From contig CAVUYQ010000036.1 of assembly GCA_963745765.1 (NCBI GenBank), positions 1 through 64,000 on the forward strand: a stretch of 64,000 bases of DNA. The letters run 5' to 3'. The DNA is from Ww85 sp963745765 (lineage in GTDB: Bacteria; Desulfobacterota; Desulfobulbia; Desulfobulbales; Desulfocapsaceae). Made by a program: the position numbers and the translations under genes. Shown here piece by piece: positions 1 through 14,267 of the stretch. The notes under the pieces were generated by a model. The model did not search any database. It was not told the origin of the DNA and saw only the letters and a list, made by a program, of their open reading frames with translations. How positions within the stretch are numbered: the stretch's first letter is position 1; every line of letters starts with the position of its first letter.

Positions 1-60
1 GAGCTTAACTACCGTGTTCGGAATGGGAACGGGTGGGGCCTCTTCGCTATGACCACCGAA
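1..60 (-). rRNA. rrf: 5S ribosomal RNA (5' part, cut by window edge)
   Basis: Read on the reverse strand this is the 5' half of a 5S rRNA: the GGTGGTC..., CCCACCCG and CCGAACACGG blocks match the conserved helices I-III. The 3' half lies before base 1. It is the last gene of the 16S-tRNA-tRNA-23S-5S operon. The 5' boundary is approximate. Confidence 0.9.
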
Positions 61-260
61 AATTTGTTGAAACTGAGATCAGCACTCCGCCTCTTATCCG
101 ATCAGCCCGCTCGGCATACCGGGTTGTATAGCCAACCGGTCTGCTCAAAAAGATGCGAAGCGCTGCTGCTCAGTTTCATCGAGGATGAAGTGGTGAACGT
201 TTCATATAAAACTCGATAATCGAATAGTAGAGTAGTTCAGCAGCGTATTAATCAGAGAAT

Positions 261-3212
<2,952 letters not shown>

Positions 3213-3447
3213 ATAAAGCCTGATTAAAAATAATTACTCAGCTACTGTAACCTCTGGAATCATCGCGACCTAAAACAACGCGGCGGCCCGAAGACCCGTG
3301 CGTCAATCGCCTCCAGAGGATTTTTTCTTACTCTACTATTCAATTATCAAAGATCAATTTAACTCGTCCCAGGACCTTACGCCCTGAGGTTTGATTTCAC
3401 TTACAGGAAATCAAACCTCAATTCGCAGCTTCTCCGACACCCTGACA

Positions 3448-3523
3448 TGGTGGAGGTGAACGGGATCGAACCGATGGCCTCCTGCGTGCAAGGCAGGCGC
3501 TCTCCCAGCTGAGCTACACCCCC
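3448..3523 (-). tRNA. tRNA-Ala (TGC)
   Basis: A 76-nt cloverleaf on the reverse strand. It starts GGGGGTGTAGCTCAG, has anticodon TGC in the loop CTTGCAC, a GGTTCGATCC T-arm and an encoded CCA end. It lies in the 16S-23S spacer after tRNA-Ile, the usual arrangement. Confidence 0.97.
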
Positions 3524-3587
3524 GTATCAGATGTCAGAGGACAGAAATCAGCACCCTATCTGCTCCCTGTCCTCTGTCGTCTGATAA

Positions 3588-3664
<77 letters not shown>

Positions 3665-3665
3665 C

Positions 3666-3793
3666 TTAAAACCAGATGTTTTGGTTTTATGCCGCGTCGC
3701 TGCTCACAACAAGTGTCCTCAGCATACTTTATGTACGCTTCCGGTACTCGTTGTTCGCGCTCCTTGCCTAAATCCCAAAACATCCGGTTTTAA
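3666..3793. repeat. Nested imperfect inverted repeat in the 16S-tRNA-Ile spacer
   Basis: The outer arms AAAACCAGATGTTTTGG and CCAAAACATCCGGTTTT pair at 16 of 17 positions. The pairing continues inward with lower identity to a small loop between GCATAC and GTACGC. The arms are about 60 bases each. The unit could fold into a single long stem-loop in the precursor rRNA, acting as a processing structure, or it may be a small palindromic repeat inserted in the spacer. Confidence 0.6.
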
Positions 3794-3937
3794 GCAACTC
3801 CGCAGTCCCAAGAAGACACCAGCTGGTTTATTCGTTCTATCTACTGAATCTCTAAAAGATCAAAGCGATCCTTCAAAACCGAATAGCAAAGCAAACGGGG
3901 TTAATCCCCATGCAGGTCAAGCCTGCTTCTTCCTTAA

Positions 3938-5499
<1,562 letters not shown>

Positions 5500-5987
5500 T
5501 ATCCTAGACCGCCGTTAGGCGGTTACTTATATAGTGCTAATGTTATATAAGAGCTCTCTTTGAATTACATTACAAAGATGCCCTACTGTGTCCTACGACA
5601 CGTGGGCCCGTTTGCTGTTGTTGTTATTCAGTTTTCAAGGATCATGTGACGGCCCCGGAAGTACTCCGCGACCGCGCACTCACAGGGAGTGCGAAAGAGC
5701 ATTAAATTAATATGTCTGATGCCTTATGTCAATAACTAAATTGACCCATGCCGCTTCTTTGTCCCCCAACGAAGATCTCTCCCCGTCTGCAGGACCGCGG
5801 CACACTACTTGATCATTGCCGCCTTGTCAATAGATGCTTTATCCTCATTAAAAAATATAATGGTAAGCAACAGCGGCTGTTGCTATTTTATTCATATAAT
5901 GGAACATATAGGTTCTCAGGAAGAAAGTGTCTTTAGGCCGCAGAAAGGCGGATTACCCGTTGAACATGTCCGGAATACATAGATCCT
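5500..5987. other. Divergent intergenic region between rRNA operon and selA
   Basis: About 490 bases without a convincing gene. The left part is the rRNA leader and promoter. The right part holds two TATAATGG boxes (5856-5863 and 5895-5902) facing selA, without a clear -35. Between them is a perfect 8-bp palindrome with a 3-base loop, AGCAACAG-CGG-CTGTTGCT (5866-5884). The palindrome could be a weak terminator or operator. Confidence 0.4.
5704..5732 (-). promoter_or_regulatory. Probable sigma-70 promoter of the rRNA operon
   Basis: On the reverse strand TTGACA (5732-5727) is followed after 17 bases by TAATTT (5709-5704). It lies about 200 bases upstream of the 16S 5' end, as expected for an rRNA promoter with a leader. 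The -35 is a perfect match and the -10 is imperfect. Confidence 0.6.
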
Positions 5988-7399
5988 ATGAAAAATAAAA
6001 AAGAGTTGCTGAGGGCATTGCCGAAGGTTGATGAGTGTCTGCTTAAAATGAGTGAATATCTCGAGCAAGAATAAGGTTCCGCTCCGTCTGGCAAAAAAAG
6101 CGGTGCAGGACAAAATCGACACGGTACGACAGGCAATCCTGGCAGATGAAAAAGGAACGGTCCCTGAAACATCCGAACAATGGCAGAAGATTTTTGCCAA
6201 ACATATCAGCAGCGCTTTGTAGACCGAATCTGCAGAGGGTCATCAACGCAACCGGAGTGATCGTTCATACAAACCTTGGGCGTTCCCTGCTCTCTGAAGA
6301 CGCGACCATTCAGCTTCACCATGCCAGCAGACATTATACGAATCTTGAGTTTGATCTAAGAACAGGCAAGCGTGGCAGCAGATATGCACTGGTGGAAGAG
6401 ATTATCTGCGATCTGACCGGAGCCGAAGCAGCACTTGTTGTGAACAACAACGCGGCGGCGGTATTGATTGCCCTGGAGACCCTTGCCCACGGCAGGGAAG
6501 TCATTGTTTCCCGCGGGCAGCTTGTCGAGATCGGAGGTTCTTTTCGAATTCCCGATGTGATGACAAAAAGCGGTGCTCATCTTGTCGAGGTGGGTGCCAC
6601 CAACAGAACCCATCTCTATGATTATGAAGGTGCTGTTACCGAGAAGACCTCGATGCTGTTGCGCGTTCATACCTCGAATTTCAGGATTGTTGGATTCACT
6701 TCTGAGGTTTCAGTAGAAGAGATGGTCGCACTTGCAAAGAAATATGATCTCGCGGTGATGGAAGACCTTGGCAGCGGTTGTCTTATGGATATGTCACGAT
6801 TTGGCCTGCCGTCTGAGCAGACAGTACAGGAAGTTGTTAAAGCGGGCGCCGATGTAGTTACTTTCAGTGGCGACAAACTGCTTGGCGGACCTCAGGCAGG
6901 TATTATCGTAGGAAATAAGAAATATATAGAGAGGATCAAAAAAAATCCGCTTAACCGGGCAGTCCGGATAGACAAGTTTACGCTGGCCTCACTCGAAAGT
7001 GTTCTGCGCAGCTACTATGATCTCGAAAAAGCGTTAAAGGATATTCCGACCCTGCGCATGATAAGTGAAGATCCGAGCGATGTGAGAAAACGTGCTCAAA
7101 AATTTACTCGAAGAGCAGGGGGAAAAGTGCGGAATCACTGTGTCATGAAAGTGGTTCCGACTGCTTCCCGCGTAGGCGGCGGGGCCTTGCCAGAATATAA
7201 TCTTCCCAGCTGGGCGGTTGAGATGCTCCCGACAAGGGAAGATGTCAGCAAGCTTGAACGCGATTTCAGAGAACTGGAAATACCTGTTATCGGCAGGATT
7301 GAGCACGACCGTTTCCTTTTTGACTTTAAAACCGTGCAGGGACATGAAGTGGCTGAACTCGCTGATCTTATCGTCGCCTATTTTCTCCTCGGTTCCTGA
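5988..7399 (+). CDS. selA: L-seryl-tRNA(Sec) selenium transferase SelA, N-terminus frameshifted
   Basis: SelA is a PLP enzyme that converts Ser-tRNA(Sec) to selenocysteinyl-tRNA(Sec), implying the host makes selenoproteins. The catalytic part is intact: RVINATGVIVHTNLGR, then NNNAAAV, VEIGGSFRIPD, and FSGDKLLGGPQAG with the PLP lysine. The continuous frame begins only at 6146. The true N-terminus is readable from ATG 5988 in another frame (KNKKELLRALPKVDE), continues from 6073 in a second frame (VPLRLAKKAVQDK) to 6219, and then joins the catalytic frame at 6221. Each junction behaves as one extra T, at 6072 within a UAA and at 6220 within a UAG. No selB is visible here. The family assignment is firm, but whether the intact protein is made is not. 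Confidence 0.9.
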
Positions 7400-7401
7400 A
7401 T

Positions 7402-9540
7402 ATGCGTCCTGTTTCATTTCCTCTCACACTGGTTCCCGGCGCAGCACGCAAGGCCGACTATATTGTTTTTGCTTCCAGGTACAGGCAGGTCTTCAAGAAG
7501 ATAATCCCGACATCATCAGATGTCCTTTTCCTTAGTTTACCGGCCTTGCGGAACTATGAGATGGGTATGGAAAGCGATGAAAAGAACAGGATCATCCAGC
7601 ATGTCCAGGCAAAGCGTCAACCGCTGAAAGCCGGCTCTACGACGATTTTGTTTCCATTGACTGCAGAGGGCGACGACCTTCTTGTTGCCGTTGTCTCAGG
7701 TATTGACCCTGTTGTTGTTGAAAAAGCCTCCGATGAGTGGCTGCGTGAGAGCAGCGGTGCCCTTGAACGGGAATTCGCTCAAATCAGGAAAGGTGGCAGT
7801 GACTCGATATCGTCATTGTATAATGCTTTTCTGTTTAGTGAGATGCTTAGCGCAAATGAAGGTGAGAAAGATTTTCACGTTGTATTGGTGGAGCTTCTGC
7901 CGCGGGCGCGATCCCCCAGAGATGCCTTTTCTCATGTCCTCAGGATGTCTCGTTCTTTAGCTGAATACAACCGGTTCTCTTTTCCCCTGTTTCATCTCGG
8001 CCAGTCTGTTTTCGCGTTCATTCTGCCTGATCGTGATCGTCAATTCCTGAAAACGTTCTGCCTGTCCCTTATTACCTTCATGAAAATGAAACAGGCAAAA
8101 AGGGTGCATTGCGGCTGCAGCAGTTTGAATATAAACCGGTCGGAGCGGCTGCTGGGGGGATCTAAACGAATGGTCATCGTTGATGAAGCCTGGCATGCCC
8201 TGCACGTTGCCTGCAGGCGGGGACCTTTTGCCTTCTGCGACTATGATATCCTGGCAAACCCGGAGAATTTCCCGCTCCAGCCGGTGTCGCGGAGTACGCT
8301 TGCCGGACTGCAGCGCCGCTGGAGGCATATGGACAGATTTTGTCTGGTCTGTCTTACGCCTGATTTTGAGAACAGGAGCCGCCTCGATACCCCGGTGAGA
8401 GACCTTCTTGACGGAGAGAATCTTGTTATCGATAAGAACGGCTATTTTGTCATAAAGCATGATCTTGAAGCCGAAGAAGGCAAAATGTGGGCTCTTGAGA
8501 TGATCAATCGCTTGAAGGAGAGACATGGCAATGGTTATTCATTCTCGGCCGGGGTAAGCAGCTATCCGTTTGAAAATTACCCGAAATCCCGGATTGTACG
8601 TAACTGTCAGAAAGCGCTTGTGCATGGTGCCTTTTTCGGCCCCGGAAGTTGTGTTGTTTTTGACGCACTCAGCTTGAACATCAGTGGTGATATCTATTTT
8701 GGCGAGGGCGACCTGTTGCATGCTGTCCGTGAGTATCGACACGGCAATGACCTGGCCGGGTTTGACAGTAACCTGTTGAACAGCCTTGGTGTTACCTATG
8801 CCCTTATGAATAGGACCTCGGAGGCCTTGAAGACGTTTGACAAGGTGCTTGAGCGGGAACCGAAAAATTTCATGGCACTTTATAATAAAGGTTTGATCGA
8901 GCAGTCTACAGGAAACCATGCAACAGCCTCTTACTGTTTTAATGCAGCACTGAAGTTACATGATCCTGCTGATGCTGAAGAACGCGGTGCCCTGAACGAC
9001 CTGAACTATCAGTTGGGTATAGCATTGTTTCATTGTGGAGAATTCAGACAGAGCGCAGAACAGCTTGAATTCTGGTATGAAGAGCAGCAGGACAAAAAGT
9101 CGGCAGGAAAGTGCTGCCGATTTATAGGTGTCAGCTATTATCATCTTGACCGTGTCCCTGAGGCCTCCACATGGCTGCAGCGAGGGCTTTCTTTTGACGA
9201 GTTTGATGGTGAGGCACTGAGCCTGTTGAGTGAATTATATCTCAAAGAAAAACAGGGAGACGAGATTGCGCTGCGCCTGGCGGAGAAGAGTGTTGAAATC
9301 GACAACACTAACTGCATATTTCTCTTGCGTTACGGACGGGCCCTGGCTTCCTGCGGGTATGACAGTGAGGCCATAGCATATTTTAAAAGATGTGGCGGTT
9401 GGAAAAAGACACGCCATGAGGCCTGGTTCGAGCTGATGTCTGTTTACCTGCGTCAGAAAAATGAGCAGAAGGCTCGGTTATATGAAAAGAAACTCAACAA
9501 CAGTCGTACCGGGGTGAATGCAAAAAGAGGGCGAATGTGA
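7402..9540 (+). CDS. Degenerate GGDEF-like and TPR-repeat protein
   Basis: A 712-residue cytoplasmic protein starting 2 bases after the selA stop, so probably co-transcribed with it. Residues about 150-250 (FHVVLVELLPRARSP..., then GQSVFAFILPDRD) and about 330-430 (GYSFSAGVSSYP) have the look of diguanylate-cyclase folds without a GGDEF signature, so catalysis is unlikely. From about residue 455 to the end there are at least five tetratricopeptide repeats (LGVTYALMNRTSEALKTFDK, ALYNKGLIEQSTGNHATA). I infer a scaffolding or regulatory role, but no specific function can be read from the sequence. Confidence 0.65.
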   Translation: MRPVSFPLTLVPGAARKADYIVFASRYRQVFKKIIPTSSDVLFLSLPALRNYEMGMESDEKNRIIQHVQAKRQPLKAGSTTILFPLTAEGDDLLVAVVSGIDPVVVEKASDEWLRESSGALEREFAQIRKGGSDSISSLYNAFLFSEMLSANEGEKDFHVVLVELLPRARSPRDAFSHVLRMSRSLAEYNRFSFPLFHLGQSVFAFILPDRDRQFLKTFCLSLITFMKMKQAKRVHCGCSSLNINRSERLLGGSKRMVIVDEAWHALHVACRRGPFAFCDYDILANPENFPLQPVSRSTLAGLQRRWRHMDRFCLVCLTPDFENRSRLDTPVRDLLDGENLVIDKNGYFVIKHDLEAEEGKMWALEMINRLKERHGNGYSFSAGVSSYPFENYPKSRIVRNCQKALVHGAFFGPGSCVVFDALSLNISGDIYFGEGDLLHAVREYRHGNDLAGFDSNLLNSLGVTYALMNRTSEALKTFDKVLEREPKNFMALYNKGLIEQSTGNHATASYCFNAALKLHDPADAEERGALNDLNYQLGIALFHCGEFRQSAEQLEFWYEEQQDKKSAGKCCRFIGVSYYHLDRVPEASTWLQRGLSFDEFDGEALSLLSELYLKEKQGDEIALRLAEKSVEIDNTNCIFLLRYGRALASCGYDSEAIAYFKRCGGWKKTRHEAWFELMSVYLRQKNEQKARLYEKKLNNSRTGVNAKRGRM

Positions 9541-9570
9541 TACCGGCAGAATAATCGCGAAGAGGGAAAT

Positions 9571-10257
9571 ATGAAACAGGAAGAGAACCGTTGGATAAAG
9601 CAGGAACCGAAGTATGTCCTCGATAATTCGATTGTTGGCGATTCATGGCGCATGTTTCGAATCATGGGGGAATTTGTGGAGGGCTTTGATACCTTGTCGG
9701 CCGTTCCTCTCCCGGCAGTAACTATTTATGGCTCTGCCCGAACACCGGTGGATCATCCGTGGTACACGCTGACTGAACGTGTCGCTTATGAACTTGCGCT
9801 TGCAGGTTATGCTGTTATTACCGGAGGGGGGCCCGGATTAATGGAAGCGGCGAATAAAGGTGCCGCGGATGCGGGCGGTGTCTCAATCGGCCTCAACATC
9901 AGCCTTCCGCACGAACAGCGGACGAACCAATATACTAATTTCCCTTTACATTTCAAATATTTTTTTGTTAGAAAAGTGATGTTCATGAAGTATTCAACGG
10001 CCTTTGTCTGTATGCCGGGTGGCTTCGGATCCATGGATGAACTCTTTGAATGCATGACGCTGATTCAGACCCAGAGGATTAAACCGTTCCCAATAATTCT
10101 TGTGGGAAGTAAATTCTGGACTGGACTTGTGGATTGGATCAGAGATACAATGCTTGATAATGGTACGATAAATCAAGAAGACCTGCATCTGTTCCGGATT
10201 ATCGATGATCCTGATGACGTTGTTCAATATATAAAAGAACATGCTGTCACCGGCTAA
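9571..10257 (+). CDS. LOG-family nucleotide phosphoribohydrolase
   Basis: A 228-residue member of the LOG (TIGR00730 type) family, whose characterised members cleave nucleoside 5'-monophosphates, for example cytokinin ribotides, to base and ribose 5-phosphate. Both signature motifs are present: GGGPGLMEAANKGA near residue 86 and PGGFGSMDE near residue 149. The N-terminal 45 residues carry a FVEGFDTL extension typical of the long bacterial subgroup. It starts 30 bases after the preceding TPR gene. The substrate in this organism is unknown. Confidence 0.85.
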   Translation: MKQEENRWIKQEPKYVLDNSIVGDSWRMFRIMGEFVEGFDTLSAVPLPAVTIYGSARTPVDHPWYTLTERVAYELALAGYAVITGGGPGLMEAANKGAADAGGVSIGLNISLPHEQRTNQYTNFPLHFKYFFVRKVMFMKYSTAFVCMPGGFGSMDELFECMTLIQTQRIKPFPIILVGSKFWTGLVDWIRDTMLDNGTINQEDLHLFRIIDDPDDVVQYIKEHAVTG

Positions 10258-10352
10258 GGGTTTCGACAAGACGTGAAGACCATAAATGGATTTTCCGATC
10301 AGACAAGAGAAGGGATGCTTGTAATCAACAGTGTGTGACATGAGGTGATGGT

Positions 10353-11435
10353 ATGGCTCAAATCGATGCATTTTTCAAATTGATGAATGACGAGGGTGCT
10401 TCGGATTTGCATATGGTTGCCGAACAGCAGCCGGTATTAAGGATTCGCGGGGACATGGAGCGGGTCAAATTCAAGAAGCTCAACAACGAGGAGCTCAAGG
10501 CCATGCTCTATGAGATCTGTCCGGAGGACAGAATCAAGCGCTTCGAAGAGACCGGTGATATTGATTTCGGTTATGAGATACCCGGTCTGGCTCGTTACCG
10601 ATGTAACTTTTTTCAACAGAAATACGGTATTGGCGCCGTTTTTCGTGAGATTCCCAGTGAGATAATGACCTGTGAGCAACTGGGATTGCCTAAAGTTATA
10701 GCAAGGCTTGCCCATCTTCCCAAAGGATTGGTGCTGGTGACCGGGCCGACCGGCTCAGGTAAATCAACTACCCTGGCCGCTATTGTCGATGAGGCCAATA
10801 AGGTCCGCAAAGACCATATCCTCACCATTGAGGATCCACTTGAATTTGTTCATAAATCACAGAAGTGCGTTATAAACCATCGTGAAGTCGGCACGCATAC
10901 AAAAGGTTTTGCTCAGGCGCTTCGCGGCGCCCTTCGGGAAGATCCGGACATTATCATGGTAGGCGAGATGCGAGATCTTGAGACAATTTCACTTGCCATG
11001 GAAGCCTCGATGACCGGACATCTGGTCTTTGGTACCTTGCATACGCTGAATGCTATGAAGACCGTTGATCGTATTATTGAAATTTATCCCGCCGGCCAGC
11101 AGGGCCAGATCAGGTCCACGCTGGCTGATGCCTTGCGGGCTGTTATCTCCCAAACCCTGTTCAAACGGGTTGATGTTAAATCGCGTGTTGCGGCAATGGA
11201 GATTCTCATTGCCACCCCGGCAGTTCGAAACCTGATCAGGGAAGCGAAGACCTATCAGATTATGTCAGTCATGCAGACCGGTAAAAAATACGGTATGCAG
11301 ACCATGGATGATTCGATACTGGAATACCTGGAAAAGAAGATGATCAGCGCTGATGACGCCTATTCAAATTGCATCGAGAAATCCAAATTTGTCAAATTTC
11401 TTCGTAAGCCTCCATCAGATTTTACCGAGGTGTAA
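10353..11435 (+). CDS. pilT: Twitching-motility ATPase PilT/PilU type
   Basis: A 360-residue secretion-type hexameric ATPase that powers retraction of type IV pili. It has an N-terminal PAS-like domain with ASDLHM, Walker A GPTGSGKST near residue 130, an Asp box (HILTIEDPLEFVH), Walker B (DPDIIMVGEMRD) and a His box (GHLVFGTLHT). The retraction-specific AIRNLIRE motif appears as AVRNLIREAK. The C-terminal tail is closer to PilU, so PilT versus PilU is not certain. A GAGGTG Shine-Dalgarno precedes the ATG. Its end overlaps the end of comEC on the other strand by 14 bases. Confidence 0.9.
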   Translation: MAQIDAFFKLMNDEGASDLHMVAEQQPVLRIRGDMERVKFKKLNNEELKAMLYEICPEDRIKRFEETGDIDFGYEIPGLARYRCNFFQQKYGIGAVFREIPSEIMTCEQLGLPKVIARLAHLPKGLVLVTGPTGSGKSTTLAAIVDEANKVRKDHILTIEDPLEFVHKSQKCVINHREVGTHTKGFAQALRGALREDPDIIMVGEMRDLETISLAMEASMTGHLVFGTLHTLNAMKTVDRIIEIYPAGQQGQIRSTLADALRAVISQTLFKRVDVKSRVAAMEILIATPAVRNLIREAKTYQIMSVMQTGKKYGMQTMDDSILEYLEKKMISADDAYSNCIEKSKFVKFLRKPPSDFTEV

Positions 11436-13966
11436 CAGGATAAAAGCGCCGTTTAACAGGCGGTGCGTGAACCATTGTCCTCTGATAGCCCCGGACCGTA
11501 TAGCCGTTTTTTGTCTCTGATATCATAATACTGCCGTCCATGCTCGTGGCCAATAGTCGTATCTTCTGTTGTGCGGCATGTTTCAAGGTCGCGGGAGACG
11601 GGAAGAGTTCCTGCCTCTTGTCTGCCGTTGAGACAACCATGAAAGTCGGTTGAACTGCTGATAGAAAGACGACAGAGTTTGACGTGGATGAACCGTGATG
11701 GGGAGACAGCAGAATGTCGGCTGCAAGATGCTCCTGCCGGGCAACAAGTTCCTGTTCCATCCTCGTTCGTGATATCACCGGGGAAAAGTACCGAGAATGA
11801 CGGGGTATCCAGTCTTATAACTAATCCGTTATCGTCTTCATGGAGAGCGTTCCAGCCTTCTGAAAGATTATGCCGCGCCGAACTCAATACCGATAACTGC
11901 GAACCTTGTTCGGAAATGATTATTTCTTTTCCAGGTACGGCAAGATCAATAGCGGCCTTTTCAGCCATCAGGCAGAGGTGCCTGAATCCTGGTTTTGTTG
12001 CCGTAAGCGAGGAAAGCCAGATCCTTTTCGGTCTGAAACGCGAAATGAGCGACGGTATGCCATTGTAATGGTCGGCATCTTCGTGGGTAATGATAATGTC
12101 ATCGAGTCTGGCAATGTTGAGGCGCCAGAGAAACGGAGCGAGTATCTGTTCTCCACAGTCAAAACCCGGTGCTGTTTTTCCCCCTCCATCAATGAGGATA
12201 TTTCTTCCTCCGGCAAGTTCAATGAGACTGGCACTGCCATGGCCTATATCTATAAATGTTACTCTATTTTTCTGCCTGAACATTCCGGTCAAACCAGTGA
12301 GAGGATAAAGAAAGAGAAAAAGACACACCAGCATGCCGATGAGAGCCGGTCTGGTGAATCGTCTATTCCTGCCGGAGAGAAAGAGCAGCACGAGGGACGC
12401 GTAATAGGTGGTAATCAGCCAGAGAGGAGGGTCAGGCAGCCACAGGGTACTCCGTGGCAGCGCAGAAAGGGCCGTTGCCGTTTTTTCCGAAAATGAAAGA
12501 CCCACCATCCCTATCTGTAAAAGAAAGGTCGCCAGGGATGGGCTTATCGCCAGAAATGGCAGGGCGAGGAAACCGAAAGGCAGTGCCCAGAGGCAGATGA
12601 GCGGTTCTATGACAAGGTTGGCGGGAATGGTAACGAGGGAAAAACGATTGAAATGATACAAGAGTAATGGAAAGGTACCGAGTGTCGCACTGATAGTTAT
12701 GCTGACAGCGCCCCAGAGCCACCTGATAAGATTTGCGACGAGCGGCTGTTTTTCAGATGCGCGTCCATCTTTTTGGGCCTGAAACCAGGAAAGGATAGCA
12801 GGTGCGAACATAATGATCGAGGCGACTGCGGTGAAACTGAGTTGAAAGGAGGCACTTTCAAGCGTAAGCGGATCGAGCACAAGAAGCAATAATGCAGCAC
12901 CTGCGAGAAGCGTCAGGGGGGATTTTACCCGGTTTACCACAAGGGCGGTTATCACGAAAACGGACATGATAAACGAACGCATGACCGGTGCCGCACTTCC
13001 TGCCAGAAGCGTGTAACACATCAGTGGTAAAAGGCAGATAAGCAGGGAGAGTTTGCGTACATTTACCGTCGAATATGGCGCGGGATGAGCGGCGGAGCAG
13101 CCAGAATGTTGTCTGAAAAAGAAGAAACGCCGAGAAGTGCCATATGCATTCCTGATATGGCAAGAATATGCATCACACCGGCTCCCTTGAACGATTCAAG
13201 TAAGGTAGGGTCTAAGTCCAGACTTGTCTCCGATCAAAAGAGCCCGGTACAGGCCAGCCGCATTGGCTGGCAGCAGATCATTCAAACGGAAGGCGACCAG
13301 TGCCCTGATACGTTCCACCCGCTGGCGCCATGAATGTTGGTCTGGCTTGCCGGCAATACGCACGGGCTGAATGAAAAGCGGTGACCTGACTGCTGCGCGC
13401 AGGAAGATATTTTTTCCGGCAAGATACTGAGGATAATCGAATACTCCCGGGGTATTGTTAACTCTTGGCCGCATCAGGACAGAACGCACGGAGACGGTAT
13501 CACCGGGCAGAATAGTTCGAGGCCAGCTCCCCTGCAGACTCATTAAGATCAACCCGGATGCTGATTTAAAGTGCTGCATTGAACGAGTCCGGAAATACTG
13601 GAGATCGATCACTGCCCTGCTTACCTGCTCGTTACCTGCTTCTATTTCAGTAATGGTTCCGAGGATGACCGTTTCCCTTTTCTCATTGATGAGTGCCAGG
13701 CCGCTAAATGGCTCAGCAGAAAATGATCTCCGCTGGGTGGCGTGCATCGCACCGATAAGCAGAAAGCAGATACCGATTAAAAAGAGCAGCAGGCCGTTCA
13801 GCCTGAACCGCCAGCAGATAAGCGCCAGGATCAGCAGAATGGCGACTGTGTAAGGTACCGGTTCTGGAGCGGCGGGATAGAAGGAGCTGACTGCTATGCC
13901 TGCAGCATAGCAGAGGGTGATAATGATCAGAGGATATCTCTGTAGGCTGTGTCGAATCGTAGTCAT
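11422..13966 (-). pseudogene. comEC: ComEC/Rec2-type DNA uptake channel, multiply frameshifted
   Basis: ComEC is the inner-membrane channel that takes up single-stranded DNA in competence. All parts are recognisable but lie in five frame segments. Residues from 13966 give a hydrophobic DUF4131-like N-terminus ending GDKSGL. Next comes ESFKGAGVMHILAISGMHMALLG (two halves of the conserved competence segment), then a frame with LLRRSSR, then NVRKLSLL...CYTLLAGSAAPVMRS and a long membrane domain. The periplasmic metallo-beta-lactamase-like domain follows (DIGHGSASLIE, ITHEDADHYNG). The end is in yet another frame (LSPHHGSSTSN). Switches lie near 13213, 13125-13132, 13078-13082 and 11770-11776, each equal to one extra base. 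The gene is either inactive or mis-sequenced. Confidence 0.85.
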
Positions 13967-14267
13967 CTAAACTTTTTGATAACAATTATCTCTACGCTGG
14001 TATTACCGATAACTGCCATGTACCCTTCCTCACCTTTCTTCCATATGTGCCGAGGCGCCGAAGGAGGGGATGGTGGCTGCCTGCCTGAGGCTGTCAGTAA
14101 ACTTATTCCTGCCGCCTTTCCGGAAAAAGTAACTCAGTAATTATATGTTGAAAAATAATGAAATGAAAGAAACTCGCAGGCAGGTGAGAGAATTCATGCC
14201 AGCGGTAATCATCCAACAGGGGACGACAAAACAAGCGGGTATCTTTGGAGGCGGAAAGGAGTTGTTT
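13967..14267. other. Gap between comEC and waaA, no supported gene
   Basis: About 300 bases between the comEC start and the waaA stop, both genes reading leftwards. Short frames exist on both strands but none has a convincing ribosome site or recognisable product. The comEC promoter probably lies here, but I could not pick one. Confidence 0.3.
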
